From positions 19,616,526 through 19,680,525 of the forward strand of contig NC_060234.1 in assembly GCF_021155775.2 (NCBI RefSeq): a stretch of DNA of 64,000 nt, read 5' to 3'. The notes beneath the pieces are model-generated. The model was not told the DNA's origin, did not search any database, and was given only the letters and a program-made list of their open reading frames with translations. Positions 1 through 13,128 of this stretch are shown piece by piece (within the stretch, counting starts at the first letter, position 1; the number at the start of each line of letters is the position of its first letter). The DNA is from Neodiprion pinetum. Its lineage: Eukaryota > Arthropoda > Insecta > Hymenoptera > Diprionidae. Made by a program: the position numbers and the translations under genes.

Positions 1-3000
1 TTTCGTAAACCTACGGTTGAATCATCACTTTTTTTCCGAACATGGTAATGAAACGGGCTTAGGAGTTATCTATAAAGTCATTTTGCCCACGCTGTAATTC
101 AAAATTTTTGGCCGTGAAGGATTCTCAGCGCCTGGGGTCAAGCGCAGAGAAGTTCTAGTGTTCTAGAATAAGAAGCGTTGTATCGATCCTGACCACTCTT
201 CAAACATATTCACCAAGAACACAAAAGCAAGTACTGCGCTGAGGACTACGCACTCAAGCGTGATAGTCTTGCGATACAGAATTTGAGAGAGAATTCCAGT
301 TTTCAAAATTAGACAACCGTTAGATTCAATACAATACATTATTGATCAAAGAATTACGAAATAATGAGATTACATTGTGAAGCGTTTGTTCAGATACTGT
401 TATAGGTACGTGTATGTGCTATCTCATGTATGGACATGCACGAAAATTGTATTTAGTTAATTGAAAAAAAATTATATTTCTAATCTGTAACTTGCGAATA
501 AAGGCACATAAATTACAATGCAATTTGTAATGAAAACGAAATAAAATACGAATCACGTATTTTCTGATCAAAACAAAATAAATACGAGTCATACCTATTT
601 TTTTTAGTTAAATAAAAAATACAAATTCCATTTGTACTTTGGAATTATAATGAAATAAAATACGGCTTACATTTGTCTTTATACGGGCAAGTTTATGAAT
701 TATTAACTAAGTATCCACGAGCAAAATTTCATTTTTCAGCAATTTTGGTATCTTGTAGTACGTAGGTACTAAGATGCAAAAATTTTGAAAAATTTCAGCG
801 CTTTAGCTCTAACGGTTTTGGCGAAGTACATTGATCAATTTTTTGACATTTATTTTACATTAATTTTCAAATTAAATTTTTTATCGTATCCTTGTTGCCA
901 AAAAAATATACGAACCAAGATGTTTTCGATTATTGAATTCGTTTCAGGTTAGATTTTCACAAACCATAGCAACACAGGTTTTTTCACAAAAAAAGATTGT
1001 TTTTAACGTTTCCCAGCACCTCAATTTTTATATTACTGTATCATCTAAAATTTCACAGTTTTTTGACGTGAAAGACTCGTGTTTCCAAGCGGTGCTTAAA
1101 ATGGGATCAGGCGGGGGCTACAATCGATTTAATAAACGATAACATTTCTTTTTTTATTCTCTCCGCGAAATATATTCATTTTATACACATTTGTAAAAGT
1201 ACTGTACCTTTTACATGATACGGTGTGTCAATTGACTTATCTAATACTACGTGAAGAAAAGCCTGAATAGGTACACTTCAACTCTGATGCTTTCACAAAT
1301 ATCAGCTCTAAAATTTTTTGGGGTCTTCACTGTAATTTTGATTGCAATAAACGAAACGTACACGATTTTCTACATTACACGGTTCCCATTGGGAGAGATC
1401 TCAAGAGTGGCAAGATTTTTTCACTTTCTAACCGAAATCTTGCGGGCATACGATTGAATGTCTACAAGCTAATCGCGCAAGACTATTAATTCCAATGTAG
1501 GCTATAAGACTCGGAGCTAATTGGAACGAGAAATAAACAGATTCACCCCGATATTATGTGAGACCTTCGCATGCGAAGCCCTACAATATGAGTTTTACCT
1601 TATTCTCCTGCAAAACAATGCGGACGCCCTAGTTTGACAATCTACAACGCTTGAACATTGTTCGGAGTCTCGTAGAATTTTCGGTGTCAAAGGTCAGAAG
1701 CAGACGACAAATATTTTTTGCGGAAGATTCGGCCCTTTGAGGATGGTCGTCCTTAGAGCTGAACAATTTATTTTACGTTATAAAGAGCCACTGGGCTAAC
1801 GATTTTCCTCAAAGAAGAAATGTTTTTGGACGAACCGCCAAGTAAAACTTTACTGTGCTTTCAAATGCGGTAGGAAAAGTTTTTCATTGTTTTCATATTG
1901 CAACGATGCAGGTAGAGAGCAAAAAATCATAACCAGTACATCGACGCCGAGAGGCGTCTTTTCATAAGAATGGAAAGTAGCACGTTTTAGATTTCTTACG
2001 AAAAGTATTTCATTTCGGCTTTTTACGAAAATTAGCATGTTTTGGTTACTCTCGTGAAAACTATCATGTCTCGATTAGTGCAATAAGGATTTTCTGAAAA
2101 TTCGTGCGGTGTGCGGTAGTCGAAATGAAAGTCAATTTGCGGATGCAGAAATTTTTTACAGATTCTTTACAGATGTTTTAAATTTGTTCCAGATTTTTTA
2201 TCGATATAAATATCAATTGGTCTTATTATATTTATATCAAGTAGTCCTTACCTAAACTATGCATAATCTTTCGACTAGAGTGTAACAACTATTGTATCCA
2301 ATAATCAATGTTTTTGGATTTTTATACCCAGCAATACTACACTTTTACTAATCTGTATTAAAACGTGTTAGTTGTCGCGGTGAATGTCGAAACGTGCTAG
2401 TCTTTGCAATTTAAAGATCTTAGAAAACATTATTTGACTTCAATTTTTAAAGCTATGACTTCAATATACCGCACGAATTTCAAGTCAAACTGTCAATTTG
2501 CTGAACTGATTTTCATTCCATGTTATTCTTATTTGGTTATAGCTTATATAAATTAATTATTAATTTGAATCTTGCATGATCGTACGCACTAGTTTTTTGA
2601 GTAAAAGTAAAAATTAAAAAACGAAAAGCGCATGCGCAGCGAGCGTGTTGTTGCTGGTAGGAAATAAAAAAAGTTCGATTCCAAAAACGCTGATTCGTGA
2701 AAGATATCAATTTTCTGGTGGTGGGTATACCAGTCTACATTCATTCAGCATATAGTTTATTGAGTTACCAAATTTGTTATAGTTTGACAAGTTATAACTA
2801 TTGTCTGAGAATGCCAAACGGTGGCCAAATGTTTATATAAAATCTAAATTAAGGCCGATACCCAAACGTGATATTCCTATTCTGTTTACTAACAAATGTA
2901 GCCAATTAGATGCCGATCCAAGTTTATCTTTGATACGTAGATATTTGATGCGTAAATTCTCCGCGATAGTCGACAAGGATGATTACACCGTACCTGAGAC

Positions 3001-4175
3001 ATTAAAATAGCTACTTGACATTGCGTTTTTATCAATGATAACGTTGATCGGTCGATCCATCGATCGCCTGACCATGATCACATTCATCAATAACAAACTT
3101 AATGCATCTTGACCAATGTGATTAGGCTAAAATCGTGGCTACATGTGAGTACATTGGTTTCTTATTCTGGCATGTTCTTTAATTAATTGATCAGACATTA
3201 GACGCCAAGAAAAATAGATTAGAAGCCGATGAGGATTTAACGGTGGATCGCAATTGGCCTTTGCAGTTATTTTTTAAACTTAACGACTGATATTCGTCGG
3301 TGTAACGTTTTACGAAGCAAATTGCTAATCCGAACCGTCACAAGCAAGAGAAATGTTATTTTTTGAATTCTAGAAACTTTGAACACTTTTCGTGCTATAG
3401 TCATAGCGAGCACATACGTCGGAAACTACAGGTGATTTCGTAGAATTGTCTACAAAAAAAAAAATGGCTGAAAACATCAAAAATCGAGATTGTCTCTGAA
3501 ATTACTCAAATTCAAAACTTTCCTCGCAAAAATACGGTAGACTTTTTTTTCTTCGCTACTGCTGAAATATTTAATCCAGTTGCGCACGCGTTGTTGTCAT
3601 AGAAAATCAATTTTTTTCTTTGGATGTGTAGTATTTTTTACCAACTTTTCGTTGAAGGATTTTTAATTCAACTTTTTACCGTAACAAAATCGATTGTTTG
3701 CCATTTTTAACCCAACACCGAAGTCCCTTCATCGAGTCACGCACAAGCCGCGATTAAGGACGTCGGCCCATCAGTGCTGACATAGTCTAAGCACGATAAT
3801 AGAGCTGCCGTGCCTCGTAAGAGGAAGCAATGCAAATGCTATTTGTGAATACCTGGTCTCTGATTGATTAAAAACTAAACGATATATTAGCATACAAGAA
3901 CTATGATATTGGCATCAAACAGGTTACAGGCTTAGATTGGTCAATTTTTGTACCAAAGAAAATGTATAAAATGCGATGGTAAAATAACCTGAAATTGATC
4001 AATTTTAGTATTTTGCATTCAGTCTATTGAAAATTTGGTTATTCTGGGCAAATACAAAGGTATCATATTTCCTTTGAAAATTTAGAATGAGTGAATCTAT
4101 TGTACGTAAATTCAGTGTTTTTTCTTAATTTTACAAACTTCCTTCCAATTTCCACACACGCGCATGTTTTTTCGC
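1..4175. other. No gene found; AT-rich non-coding DNA
   Basis: If the two minus-strand first exons share downstream exons to the left, this is intron. At about 530-690 there are degenerate repeats of ATAAAATACGAATC. A TTTGAGGATGGTCGTCC stretch at about 1735 recalls the hammerhead-like motif at 27684-27720 but lacks the second core. No exon with good splice sites was seen. Confidence 0.6.
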
Positions 4176-4306
4176 TCCGAAACAAAATGCGAGTTCGATT
4201 CTACACGAATTACGTAACAATGACTCCCAATCTCTCACGTCGTCGGCTGCATCGCCGGTCATTGTCACATAATTTGTATAAAACCGAGCTCGCATTTTGT
4301 TTCGGA
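4176..4306. mobile_element. Short hairpin MITE
   Basis: Two inverted arms of about 48 bases (TCCGAAACAAAATGCGAG on the left and its near complement on the right) enclose about 33 bases. This explains the small mirrored ORFs on both strands. I saw no clear target duplication. Confidence 0.7.
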
Positions 4307-4477
4307 TCGAAGGCAAGTCAACCGGAAGCCCAAGGTATTAACGGACATTACTGTACCTACGATAATTCGTCTTACCTACGGAGGAAGAATGAAACAAATA
4401 CATGAAAAATTACAGAGCAGAATTGTCGTTGCTTGGAGACGGGATAACAGGAGAAATACGGTTGCCAACCAACTCAC

Positions 4478-4725
4478 CATGATGCACGGGTTTTGCGAAA
4501 GAAACGCGGCGACACGGCGTACAAGGAGAGTCGTCGGAGGGCGTCCTCGGGGTAGATGGACCCCGCACCCTCCAATCGAAGCCACTCCATCATACTAAAT
4601 CGATTTCCCTCTCGATGCTTCGGTGTATTCTTGCCCTCCTCGCTTTGGTTCGCATCCGACGTACTACTCTTAGTGCCACGAGTAACTTTTGTTTTAAAAT
4701 TCACCAACTTTTCGTACAAAACCAT
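4478..4725 (-). CDS. Unidentified minus-strand first coding exon (alternative promoter or separate gene)
   Basis: A GC-rich open frame starts at the ATG at 4725 (MVLYEKLVNFKTKVTRGTKS) or at the ATG pair at about 4591 (MMEWLRLEGAGSIYPEDALR). It ends RRLSLYAVSPRFFRKTRAS at a strong donor, TCATG|GTGAGT, in phase 2. No acceptor with a pyrimidine tract lies upstream, and an in-frame stop occurs six codons before the first ATG, so it looks like a first exon. It leaves in the same phase as the exon at 12958-13128, so both could splice to one common exon left of the window. I do not recognise the protein. Confidence 0.55.
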
Positions 4726-6979
4726 GCGTACACCGCAGGTGGCTTACACTTCATCCTCGCGCACGTATTTGAACACCCCCGTTGGCACCGGCGTAAAGTA
4801 ATCGCAAAAGGAAATAAAATCCAGTCTTTCATCCGAATGTAAACACCAATCGCCAACTATACTCTCGTAGAAACAAAATCATAATCAAAACATTATCACG
4901 CATACGCGTATAACGCACACGCGTACACACGTACGCACACTTAATATCGAAGGTGAAATTGTATAGTTGGAGAGAAATAAAAAGCGAACCCCGGCACTAG
5001 ATACTAAGTGTACCAATGATCTATAATTTTTTTGGTACAGAAATTTGTCAACGTGTTTTACAAGCATGTATTATAAGTCGTGAATAACCAAGAAAATACG
5101 TAACGCCCAACTGTTTTCGGCGGCAACAAAAAAATCAAATTTTCGATAAAGAGAAAGAAAATCCAACGAAAGTAAGAATTAAGGTACCACACGCGTTGTT
5201 GGCAAGCCGTTGCCCCGAGTTCGAACCCTCGTACGATAAAGAGCTACAGTATACTAACGAATGGATGACTGCCAATTCGTTATCTATCAGCTGCGGGACA
5301 CTCATGGAGGAGGATGTTAGGTATTCGTGTGTACACTGTTATCTAAGAGCTTTTTTTTTGTTGTTACATTACCGGTCTTATCTTGTGCAAAAATATTCTG
5401 TAGATATGGAAACGCCTGTAAACACTCCGTATATGTATATAAATTGACAATCGAGAAAAGAACCTTGCGAAATGTGAACGTTATTACACATCGCTTTATG
5501 CAAGTTTAAACTGTAAAAAATTTCGTGTCAAAATTAACCGATATGAACTTGTATGGAAGAATTATCGGAGTCAACTCGGAAATGTAGCACCAGATAGTGT
5601 TCATGGACACCAACAGTGTTGAATAGAAATCAAATTGTGCTCTGTATAAGTCCACACCAGAATATATTTTACAGTGTAATATCACCCAATCGCTCCTGCA
5701 TTATGTCCGTGATTCTACCAACCAATCGATGAAACTAGGTTATTCGAGTTATCGCATGTAATGTACAATGGACGATAATTTGATACGCAAGAATGATGCA
5801 CCCTAGGTAATTTTGCAGCTAGCCTTACTGTAGGTGTTGTTTGTATCATAAATAAAATATTTTTTGGGTGAAAAGTAGCATGTTAACAGTATGTAATACG
5901 TTCTTGATTCATACTCTCACCCAAAAATTTTGTCTCCTCGCAAATACGTCAGATATTGAGGAAATTTTTTGTGCATCTTTTCACTGACAGCAATAGCAGC
6001 ATGAGTGCTTAAACTGTGCCTATCTTGGTTGAATATTCTTAAACGACGCAGTAGTTCTAAAGAAGCTCTTGTTTAGAGATAAAATATCAGATATAGAAAA
6101 CTAATGCGGGAGTCGTGAACGTTGAAAGGGGTACGAAATCGTCAAAAGAAACACACCGACGTCTCTTATTTGTAGAATTTTACATAAATAGTGAAAGTGA
6201 AGCCATTTTTTGAAGCGGTACGTGAAAAATAAATGTCCTGCACAACAGAGGAGACGACCCATAGACTTCATCGACACGAACCCGGTTAACAATGTTACCT
6301 GCATTAATCGTACTGTGGACCTGAAAATTCCCGATGCTTGTATTGCTGATGCGAGAATATTGGGAAACACACCCGGGGCTCGTGCAACACTGGTCGTAAC
6401 TTTGCCTGGTGTCAGATGGCTGTGAAGTATTCTCGGACACATACAAAAACTCAAGGAAAAAAGTGTCAATATCTGAAACGACTTGATAGGAGAACAATTT
6501 CAGCTCGAAAAGAAAATATCAAGAGCCTACACCCAGAACTTGTCAGATCCTTGGGAAAAATCCAAGATCAAAGGATCGTTTTATAGCAACAGGCCATAAG
6601 TGGTGCTTTGTATCAAAAGCCATGGGACTGGCATGGGCAGTATCGTCAAGAAACATTGATAACACTTACAATACCAGCACCTACATTGCAGAATTGCTTT
6701 AATCCTTCATCACTAGCAAGAAAACCACACGAACCAGCAAGCTCAGTGACTCACTCATTGTAGGGCCAGTGAACAACAGTAAGGATATTCACGTTTCCGC
6801 CGCTGTAACTCATTAATCATCAGACTTACAAAAAAAAGTGTCTCTACAAAAAACGTAGGTAATTTAGTCTTCTTTAAATTCGTATTAGACATTTTTGTCG
6901 TAGGATCAACCGATCAGGAATTATTTTGAGAAAGACAATATTTTGTACCTTTAATCCAAGATAGTGGACCACGCCCCCT

Positions 6980-6996
6980 CCCCCCCCCCCCCCCCC
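6980..6996. repeat. Poly-C run
   Basis: An uninterrupted run of about 17 C within a C-rich stretch of AT-rich DNA. Its length may be unreliable in assembly. Confidence 0.9.
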
Positions 6997-8553
6997 GCAA
7001 GATCGAAAATTTGGATTTGGATATTTTTGGTGTGGTATATTTCATACGGTAGGGAAACGACTATTTTTTTTTTAATATGTTTATTGACATCAACCAAAAA
7101 ATTCCCGAAAAATTTCGCACGAGCTTTCGGGAATCATAAATAAAATTTTACTCCAAAAATAGAAAACCCGAATTTTGTAAACTGCTACTTTAGCTAACCG
7201 CTAGTCCCCAAATAATGTTTAACAGTAGAAAATATTATATTCTGCTGTAACAAGTGCTGAAAATACGCGATACCTGAACACTACTTGATCTGAGCAACTT
7301 TTAGCAAAATACTTTATAAGTTTTTTGTTTCTTTTTTGAATTTTCAAAAGCAGATCAACAAACGAAATAACTTTTTTACACATTTTTTAATACGCCACAA
7401 ACTAGCTGTTTCCGAACTTATCCAGTTTTGTGGAAGAATCGGCGACGGGTATAAAACCGAAAAGTCAGCAGTTTTTGGCTGTCATTTTGATGTACCTCCG
7501 GTTAGAATGACATTTACGATATTTAAACCGTAGTTAGGTAAAATATATCAATGAACATTTTTTATTGAACAATATACCTTCGGAAATTTTTTTGAGTATG
7601 TAATCAAAAAATGTAACGAGATGAGCATGCTAAAAGTGGTTACAGCTTTTCAGTTCGCACCTCGAGCAACTTTCTTTACGAGCCCAAGAAATATTCATTT
7701 TCATCGATCACTCTTTTTTGATAACCGTTATCTATCTCAAGTTGAAAAAGTTCTGGATGTGGACGTCATTAAAGGATACAAAAAGTAATTATTTCGTTCA
7801 TGTCGACACGCAATTAAATTTTCAAAAAATTCTTCAATATTTTATTATATTTTTTCTATCAATCTTTGGTTTGGAATCAACTTAAAAGTGACTGGCTATG
7901 ATCAATTTTTCAGATTCCTTTCACCGTGGCAACCATCGGTAAGTAAACGCTCCGCTAAATCTGAGTGGCAGGATTCGAATTTCAAGAATCTCATCACTAC
8001 TTTTGTATAAGGTGCCTAACAGATCGCGTGTCTCGTAAAGATTCACGTGTATAAAACTAAACACAATATAAAATATCAAATTGTTTGCTGCCATTGTTGT
8101 GTGAAATTACAATTCAATATAAATAAATACGATTATTTTCGGATCTCCCTATCGTAACACCGTTTGAAAATTAAATTTCAAAGCATAGTCTGAAAGGAAA
8201 CTAAAAAATGTATCAAAGCCAGGTTTTTTTAAGTTGATGGCAAACTGAATATTGGTAGAAGAATCACGTTGAAACGATGCGGTTTTTTTTTTTGAAAATT
8301 GTAGACTAAAGTAAACCAGATTACGTTTAGTATCTTTTTTTTCGTATCAAACGAAAATTATTCTTGAAAATTAAAGTTTTATGAGATGAGGAGAATAAGT
8401 ATTGATAGAGTTAGAGAGTTACAAATAATGTTTGGACGAATATTTTCATTATTCATGTGAGCCAAGTTGCTCCAGATGCCAACTAAAAAGTTGGAGGGGT
8501 TCTTTTGTCATGTTTATCCAACTATGCCCGTTATCCAAGGTTGCAGGCTTTCA

Positions 8554-8645
8554 CCAGTCTTCACCGACCACGTAAAGTGTCAGTTACTTTGACTAGCCCG
8601 AAAGCCTATACCTAGGTATACATTAGGTACTGAGGCGAAAACCGA
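8554..8645 (+). repeat. Dispersed repeat C, copy 1
   Basis: It is similar, in the same orientation, to 23591-23675: CAGTCTTCACCGACCACGTA against CAATCTTTACTGACCGCGTA, followed by TTTGACTAGC against TTTAACTAGC. It is an old repeat of unknown type. Confidence 0.5.
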
Positions 8646-9180
8646 ACGACGGTGGGACTACAGCTGAAAACATAAATCTATGTGGATTTACGCTTTATTG
8701 AAGGATCCGCTGGGTTTTTGTATTATATAAATTAAATCAAAGTAACCTGGAAATATGTAAATTTTTAAAACTGCGCAAAAAGATTTCGGCAGCGTTATGA
8801 TTTGGGAAATTTCCAAAGGTGTCTGAAATTTTTTTACAAAATGTGACCCAGTTAACAAAGCATGCCGTATATGCGTATCGGATGATAAATATTTACGTAC
8901 AGCTCACGTGAGCACTATAATGAAGCGTAACATGTTACTTTGTACCAAGTCGTTATCGTTTTGCGTTGAATCTACGTAAACACTCGATGTACTTACACTA
9001 TGTATGATAAGATGTGATACACTATGCCCCCTACCGCATACGCAGAACAAATCGCAGGAATGGTTTTCGACGCCTCAAAGTACCTCGACAAAGGATTTAA
9101 ATTTCACAAAATAGGTCAATTTTACAAATATCATACAAGATTATGGAGAGCAGTGTTACTTGGTTGGCGCGGCATGCTTC

Positions 9181-9581
9181 ATACCGGGACAATCTCTTGA
9201 AACTTGAAAATAGACTGCGCATGCGCCAAATAGTTCGATCTCATTGGTCGGCGAAATCTTCCCGCAGCGATATCTTTGTCTGCGATGCAGGCGGGCCAAC
9301 GTAAACAAAATGTGTACGATTGAATCGTCAAAGAGCATAAGCATTAAATTCCAACCGTTCTTTGAAGAATCAACGTTCCGGCCCGATAACAAATGTTTCC
9401 CAAACCTTTCCGAGTCACTACCTCAATTATTCGAGATTCTAACCTCGAAAATTCGTATAAATCACATCGCCGCCAGAAACAGTTTGACAGCTGAAACTCG
9501 GGATGACCAACTTGCATGAACAGCCGATAAAACTCGCGCATGCGCAGTTGATTTTTGAATTTCAAGAGATTGTCGCAGTAT
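9181..9581 (+). mobile_element. MITE family A, copy 1
   Basis: Its imperfect terminal inverted repeats start ATACCGGGACAATCTCTTGA. GCGCATGCGC palindromes lie inside both ends. The inside is homologous to 28781-29155 in the opposite orientation, including the segment around CTTTGAAGAATCAACGTTCC. The ORFs of 60-90 codons inside are a property of the repeat, not genes. Confidence 0.8.
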
Positions 9582-10545
9582 ATGGGGCATTCCATACGAA
9601 ACCGACCAATCCGCGAACCGGATCATATTTGATTTTATTGAAATTTTTTACTCTTTTGTACCCATTAAAAGCAGTCTTTCGAATTTTTTTACAATTTTGT
9701 CTCAACCCGTCCAAACACAATGAGTTTTTTTTAAATTTCGCACAACTTTTTTTATAATGCTCATAGGTTTTTCAAAAACACATATCAAAATAAAATATGA
9801 AGTCATTTTTTCTCGATTTGAGTTGTAGTTCCCTAAAGAAAATACAAAAACCAAGTCGAAATTCATTTTCATATGCTTTTTCAGTTTCAAACCCAAGATA
9901 TTTTTTATTTCACAACTAGGACCATTTTGATTTTTTTAAAAGAAATCATCACTTTTCAAGAGACTTTTTTTACAACTACCGAAAAATTCGTAGCTGGCGA
10001 TATTCGTAACTTGTATTTTTTTTTCTACCGCGTCTGAAACAAAAATCATGTTCCTCCTTGAATTAATAACGCAAGTAGAGTGATTTGATTCCAAATTATT
10101 CTCTTTCATTTTATTAAAGTGGTTTGTACCGATTTACATTTTTGCATAAATATTAATGTTCGTTTCCGGTTCATAATGGTGTACTGCTTTCAAGCGTTGA
10201 ATTTTTTTTATATACGATGTGGATCTTTAAATCGTTTGCACTAGAATACCTTTTTATATCTATATTGTCGTTATCAGGAATTAAAAATTAATTTAAAAAA
10301 ATACAAGTTATGAATATCACAAGCTACGAACTTTTCAGTACTCGTAAAAAAGTCTCTTGCAAGTTGGTGAATTTTTTAAAATCAAAATTTCAGTTAATTG
10401 ATTTTCCGATTAATCGATTAATGGACAGCTTTGATTAATCGATCAATCGATTAGTTCGAAGTTTCGTTTTGACGTTTCTTTATTTAGTCGAAATTTATAT
10501 CCTATTTTTTAGTGCGTCAACATTTTTGTTTATGTAGTATTACAG

Positions 10546-10860
10546 TTAACCCTGAGTGCAACCATTCTTCTGGGGTCCCTTGTTTGGGCATCCCTGGGTA
10601 ATATATTATATATAGGCAGAAGTAGTTTTGATTATAAAATTGGTTTAAATTCATATTTGTCAGCTTATAAATCGTGAAATAAAATCGTCAGAGTATCTGG
10701 TGTACGATCGTACAGGGGCGAATTCGATATGTTTACTTTAGATGACGTGGTAAAATTTAATGCAAATAAGATGTAAAGAATTATCAAGAATCGGAAGATT
10801 CTTTCGAATTGGTAAAAATAAATGGGTAATATACGATCCAAGCAGCCCCCAGAGGGTTAA
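10546..10860. mobile_element. piggyBac-like non-autonomous element (TTAA flanks)
   Basis: The sequence reads TTAA-CCCTGAG at one end and CCAGAGGG-TTAA at the other, 307 bases apart. TTAA target duplication with CCCT/AGGG ends is the piggyBac signature. Beyond those few bases the terminal repeats are poor, so the call is moderate. Confidence 0.45.
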
Positions 10861-11110
10861 ACAGTTATATTAAAAAATAATCAGTTGTTAATTCAATAAT
10901 AATTCCAAGGATGCCACTGAAAGAAAACTGATTTCAGAATTGTTTTACATTTATACATCAATTGCGTATGTATGTTATGTTTTGTATAAGAAAATCTATT
11001 CCAGTCTACATGCCTTGATACGAATTGTTTTGATCACTTGCTCTATGTTTACTTCTTTTCAAAGTGAACGCTTCGTACAAGTTGCGTACGAAGCAATCGG
11101 GCATCATCTA

Positions 11111-11509
11111 TCTATACTAATATTATAAAGAGGAGAGATTTGATTTTTTGTTTGTTTGTTTGTTTGTTTGAAATGAATAGGCTCCGAAACTACTGGACCG
11201 ATTTAAAAAATTCTTTCACCGTTGGCAAGCTACACTATTCCCGTGTGACATAGGCTAAGCTTCATTTTAAAAAAAATTAGGGATGCTTACTAAAACTTGA
11301 ATAATCTAACCCAAGTTGTAAAAAAATAAACAAAAAACTTCCTTCAATTGCGTGCACTGCGAAAACTATTAATGACAGAACAAAATGATGTATTACAATT
11401 TTTCAGGACACATCACTATCTATAAAAAATGTCGCGACAGCATGTCTCTATCTTTTATAGTTACGTCACAATTATTGTATGCCCGTGCGAAGCCGGAATG
11501 GGCTGCTAG
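11111..11509 (+). mobile_element. Non-autonomous Helitron
   Basis: The 5' end is TCTATACTAATATTATAAAG, followed by a TTTG run and the block GGCTCCGAAACTACTGGACC found in arthropod Helitrons. The 3' end has a GCCCGTGCGAAGCCGG hairpin and terminates in CTAG next to T. Insertion is between A and T with no target duplication, as expected. It carries no Rep/helicase. Confidence 0.85.
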
Positions 11510-11629
11510 TACAGAATATTCCAGTTGCGTAACTAGACTTTACGGGCCCCAATGCGAAAGAAAATGAAGGATGTATGAAAACGAACATCGATTCACTGAA
11601 TAAAGAAACTTTGAAACAAAACTACGATG

Positions 11630-11674
11630 TAATCGATTAATCGAAAAAAAACTGATTAATCACACAGCCCTACT
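11630..11674. repeat. hAT-type terminal repeat, unpaired
   Basis: AATCGATTAATCG followed by GATTAATCACACAGCCCTA resembles the end of the hAT MITE at 43048-43212. Related ATTAATCGATTAAT sequence lies at about 10395-10460 on the other side of the piggyBac-like element and Helitron, so this may be a larger old insertion later hit by both. No matching left end was found. Confidence 0.4.
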
Positions 11675-12673
11675 TAGTATACTTAATAGAACTGTGTGAT
11701 TTCTCCAAATTTCGTGGAAAACGTTCGGGTTTGGGACGGGTTATTATCGGATCGGGTTTTTTGACGATCCCGGATTGGTCGGAAGCCCAGGATTTTCGGG
11801 AAACCCGTAATCCTCGTAAAACCCGAAATTTTTTGAAAACCAGAAATTTTTTAGGAACCCAAAACGTGAGTAACCTAACTTGTATAATATTCATAATATT
11901 GAACAAATAGTAATTGCTGAATGCTAATAGTAAATAGTACGTCTAAACGACATCGATATTTGTAGTAAAAAGTATGTCAACCTTTCATCGGGAGATCCGG
12001 GCATCGGTTTCATCGAAATTTTCGGGAATCCCAACATTTTCATGCTTAGGAATCCGACAGGAAACTAAAAGATTTTCCCCGGACCGACCCGCACGGCCAT
12101 AATAACGATTACAATTGATTACACATTCCGTGTATCCAGATTAAAACACTGGTTAATTCTTCATCTGAACCCTAAATTGGACCTAACCGGTTAAATCGTG
12201 TTTTATATGTCGTGCCTAAAGTCCGAATCAGCAAAGCGCGCATCAGAATGGGAGCCGTTGAAATATTACGTTACGCTTTCAGGGGTGTAGGCGGTTAACT
12301 TCACTGAGACGACCTTTGACAGGGGGGCAGGGGGTGTATCCCACTCTTATGGATATGTATTTGTTGTTTGATCGGACAATTAACATTAGCCATCGTATTA
12401 TTGACAAAAAACAGCGCGACGTAATATTTGAATTGCTTTATAGGCAGTTGTTATTCGAGTATTATTTTTCTACGACAAACATAGATACGTCTGACTGACG
12501 GAGTCAGCGTCAGATGCGAAGTCAAGATCCGTTCAATAGCAGCAGTCAGTACGGACCTCGAGTATAACTTCGATTTATGGAGAGTAGAGGTAAGGAGGAC
12601 TGTCTCCATGTGTATAAAGTGTCCGTAAAGTACAGGCAAATCAAGATGGCGTTGCTGCAGCAAAAGTTCCACA

Positions 12674-12729
12674 AAGCGCCAATCAGATTCGTCCCGATTG
12701 AACTCTGATTGTTAAGCGCCAATCAGATT
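12674..12729 (+). repeat. Short direct repeat AAGCGCCAATCAGATT
   Basis: Two identical 16-base copies lie at 12674-12689 and 12714-12729, with TCTGATTG (inverse of part of the unit) between them. It may be a decayed element or a pair of CCAAT-type sites; I cannot tell. Confidence 0.5.
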
Positions 12730-12957
12730 GGTACCCTTATTGCTTATGAGCGCTATTGTGGTGACTTGTTGAACCACTATTTTCTGCTTTTGGCGGACAC
12801 TTTTTCAGCTGAAAACGCATATGAGATACATCTCCTTAACTCTACCCACCATACTTCGATTGCTTAAGTCATCTCGGCGAGTTACGTAGAAAACTCCACT
12901 ACAATAGATAGATTCAAATTGCTGCTCAGTAGGTAATCAAAACTCAATACAACTCAC

Positions 12958-13128
12958 CCATTGAGGCTAGATGCGGGATCCAGGGAATTTGAAGGCCCCG
13001 ATACATGGACTTTTGGAAGCCCAAGTCCCTCCACTTGGCCGTGACTGTAGACATGATGGCTATGGGTTGACAGAGAATCGTCGCTGTCACTGCTAGGCAA
13101 ATGCTCCGACCCCACTCCTCCACGAGGC
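12958..13128 (-). CDS. Unidentified gene, internal coding exon
   Basis: The acceptor is AATGGGGTTTCAG and the donor is CTCAATGG|GTGAGT. It enters and leaves in phase 2. It encodes PRGGVGSEHLPSSDSDDSLS, then an His/Ser stretch and VHVSGPSNSLDPASSLNG. Its GC content stands out from the AT-rich flanks. Confidence 0.7.

Larger units (their letters stand above)
4726..9180. other. No gene found; 5' region of the 4.7-kb exon, then unannotated DNA
   Basis: 4726-4950 is GC-richer with CACACGCGTACACACG-type repeats and may hold the promoter of the exon at 4478-4725. The rest is AT-rich with a poly-C run and repeat C. Overlapping frames at 6101-6497 on both strands are unexplained but short. Confidence 0.5.

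Noticed and set aside
4091..4405. Plus-strand 104-codon ORF with a mirrored minus-strand partner
   Set aside because: Both are produced by the inverted arms of the hairpin MITE at 4176-4306.
5214..5231. tRNA T-arm-like sequence (GGTTCGAACTC on the minus strand)
   Set aside because: A box-B-like match only. No box A, anticodon arm or acceptor stem can be drawn around it.
6101..6497. Overlapping frames of 71-122 codons on both strands
   Set aside because: No recognisable motif, no splice signals that extend them and no repeat partner in the window. I could not decide between chance and an old element.
9156..9595. Several 78-91 codon ORFs
   Set aside because: They lie in the MITE and recur in its inverted copy at 28781-29155, so they reflect the repeat.
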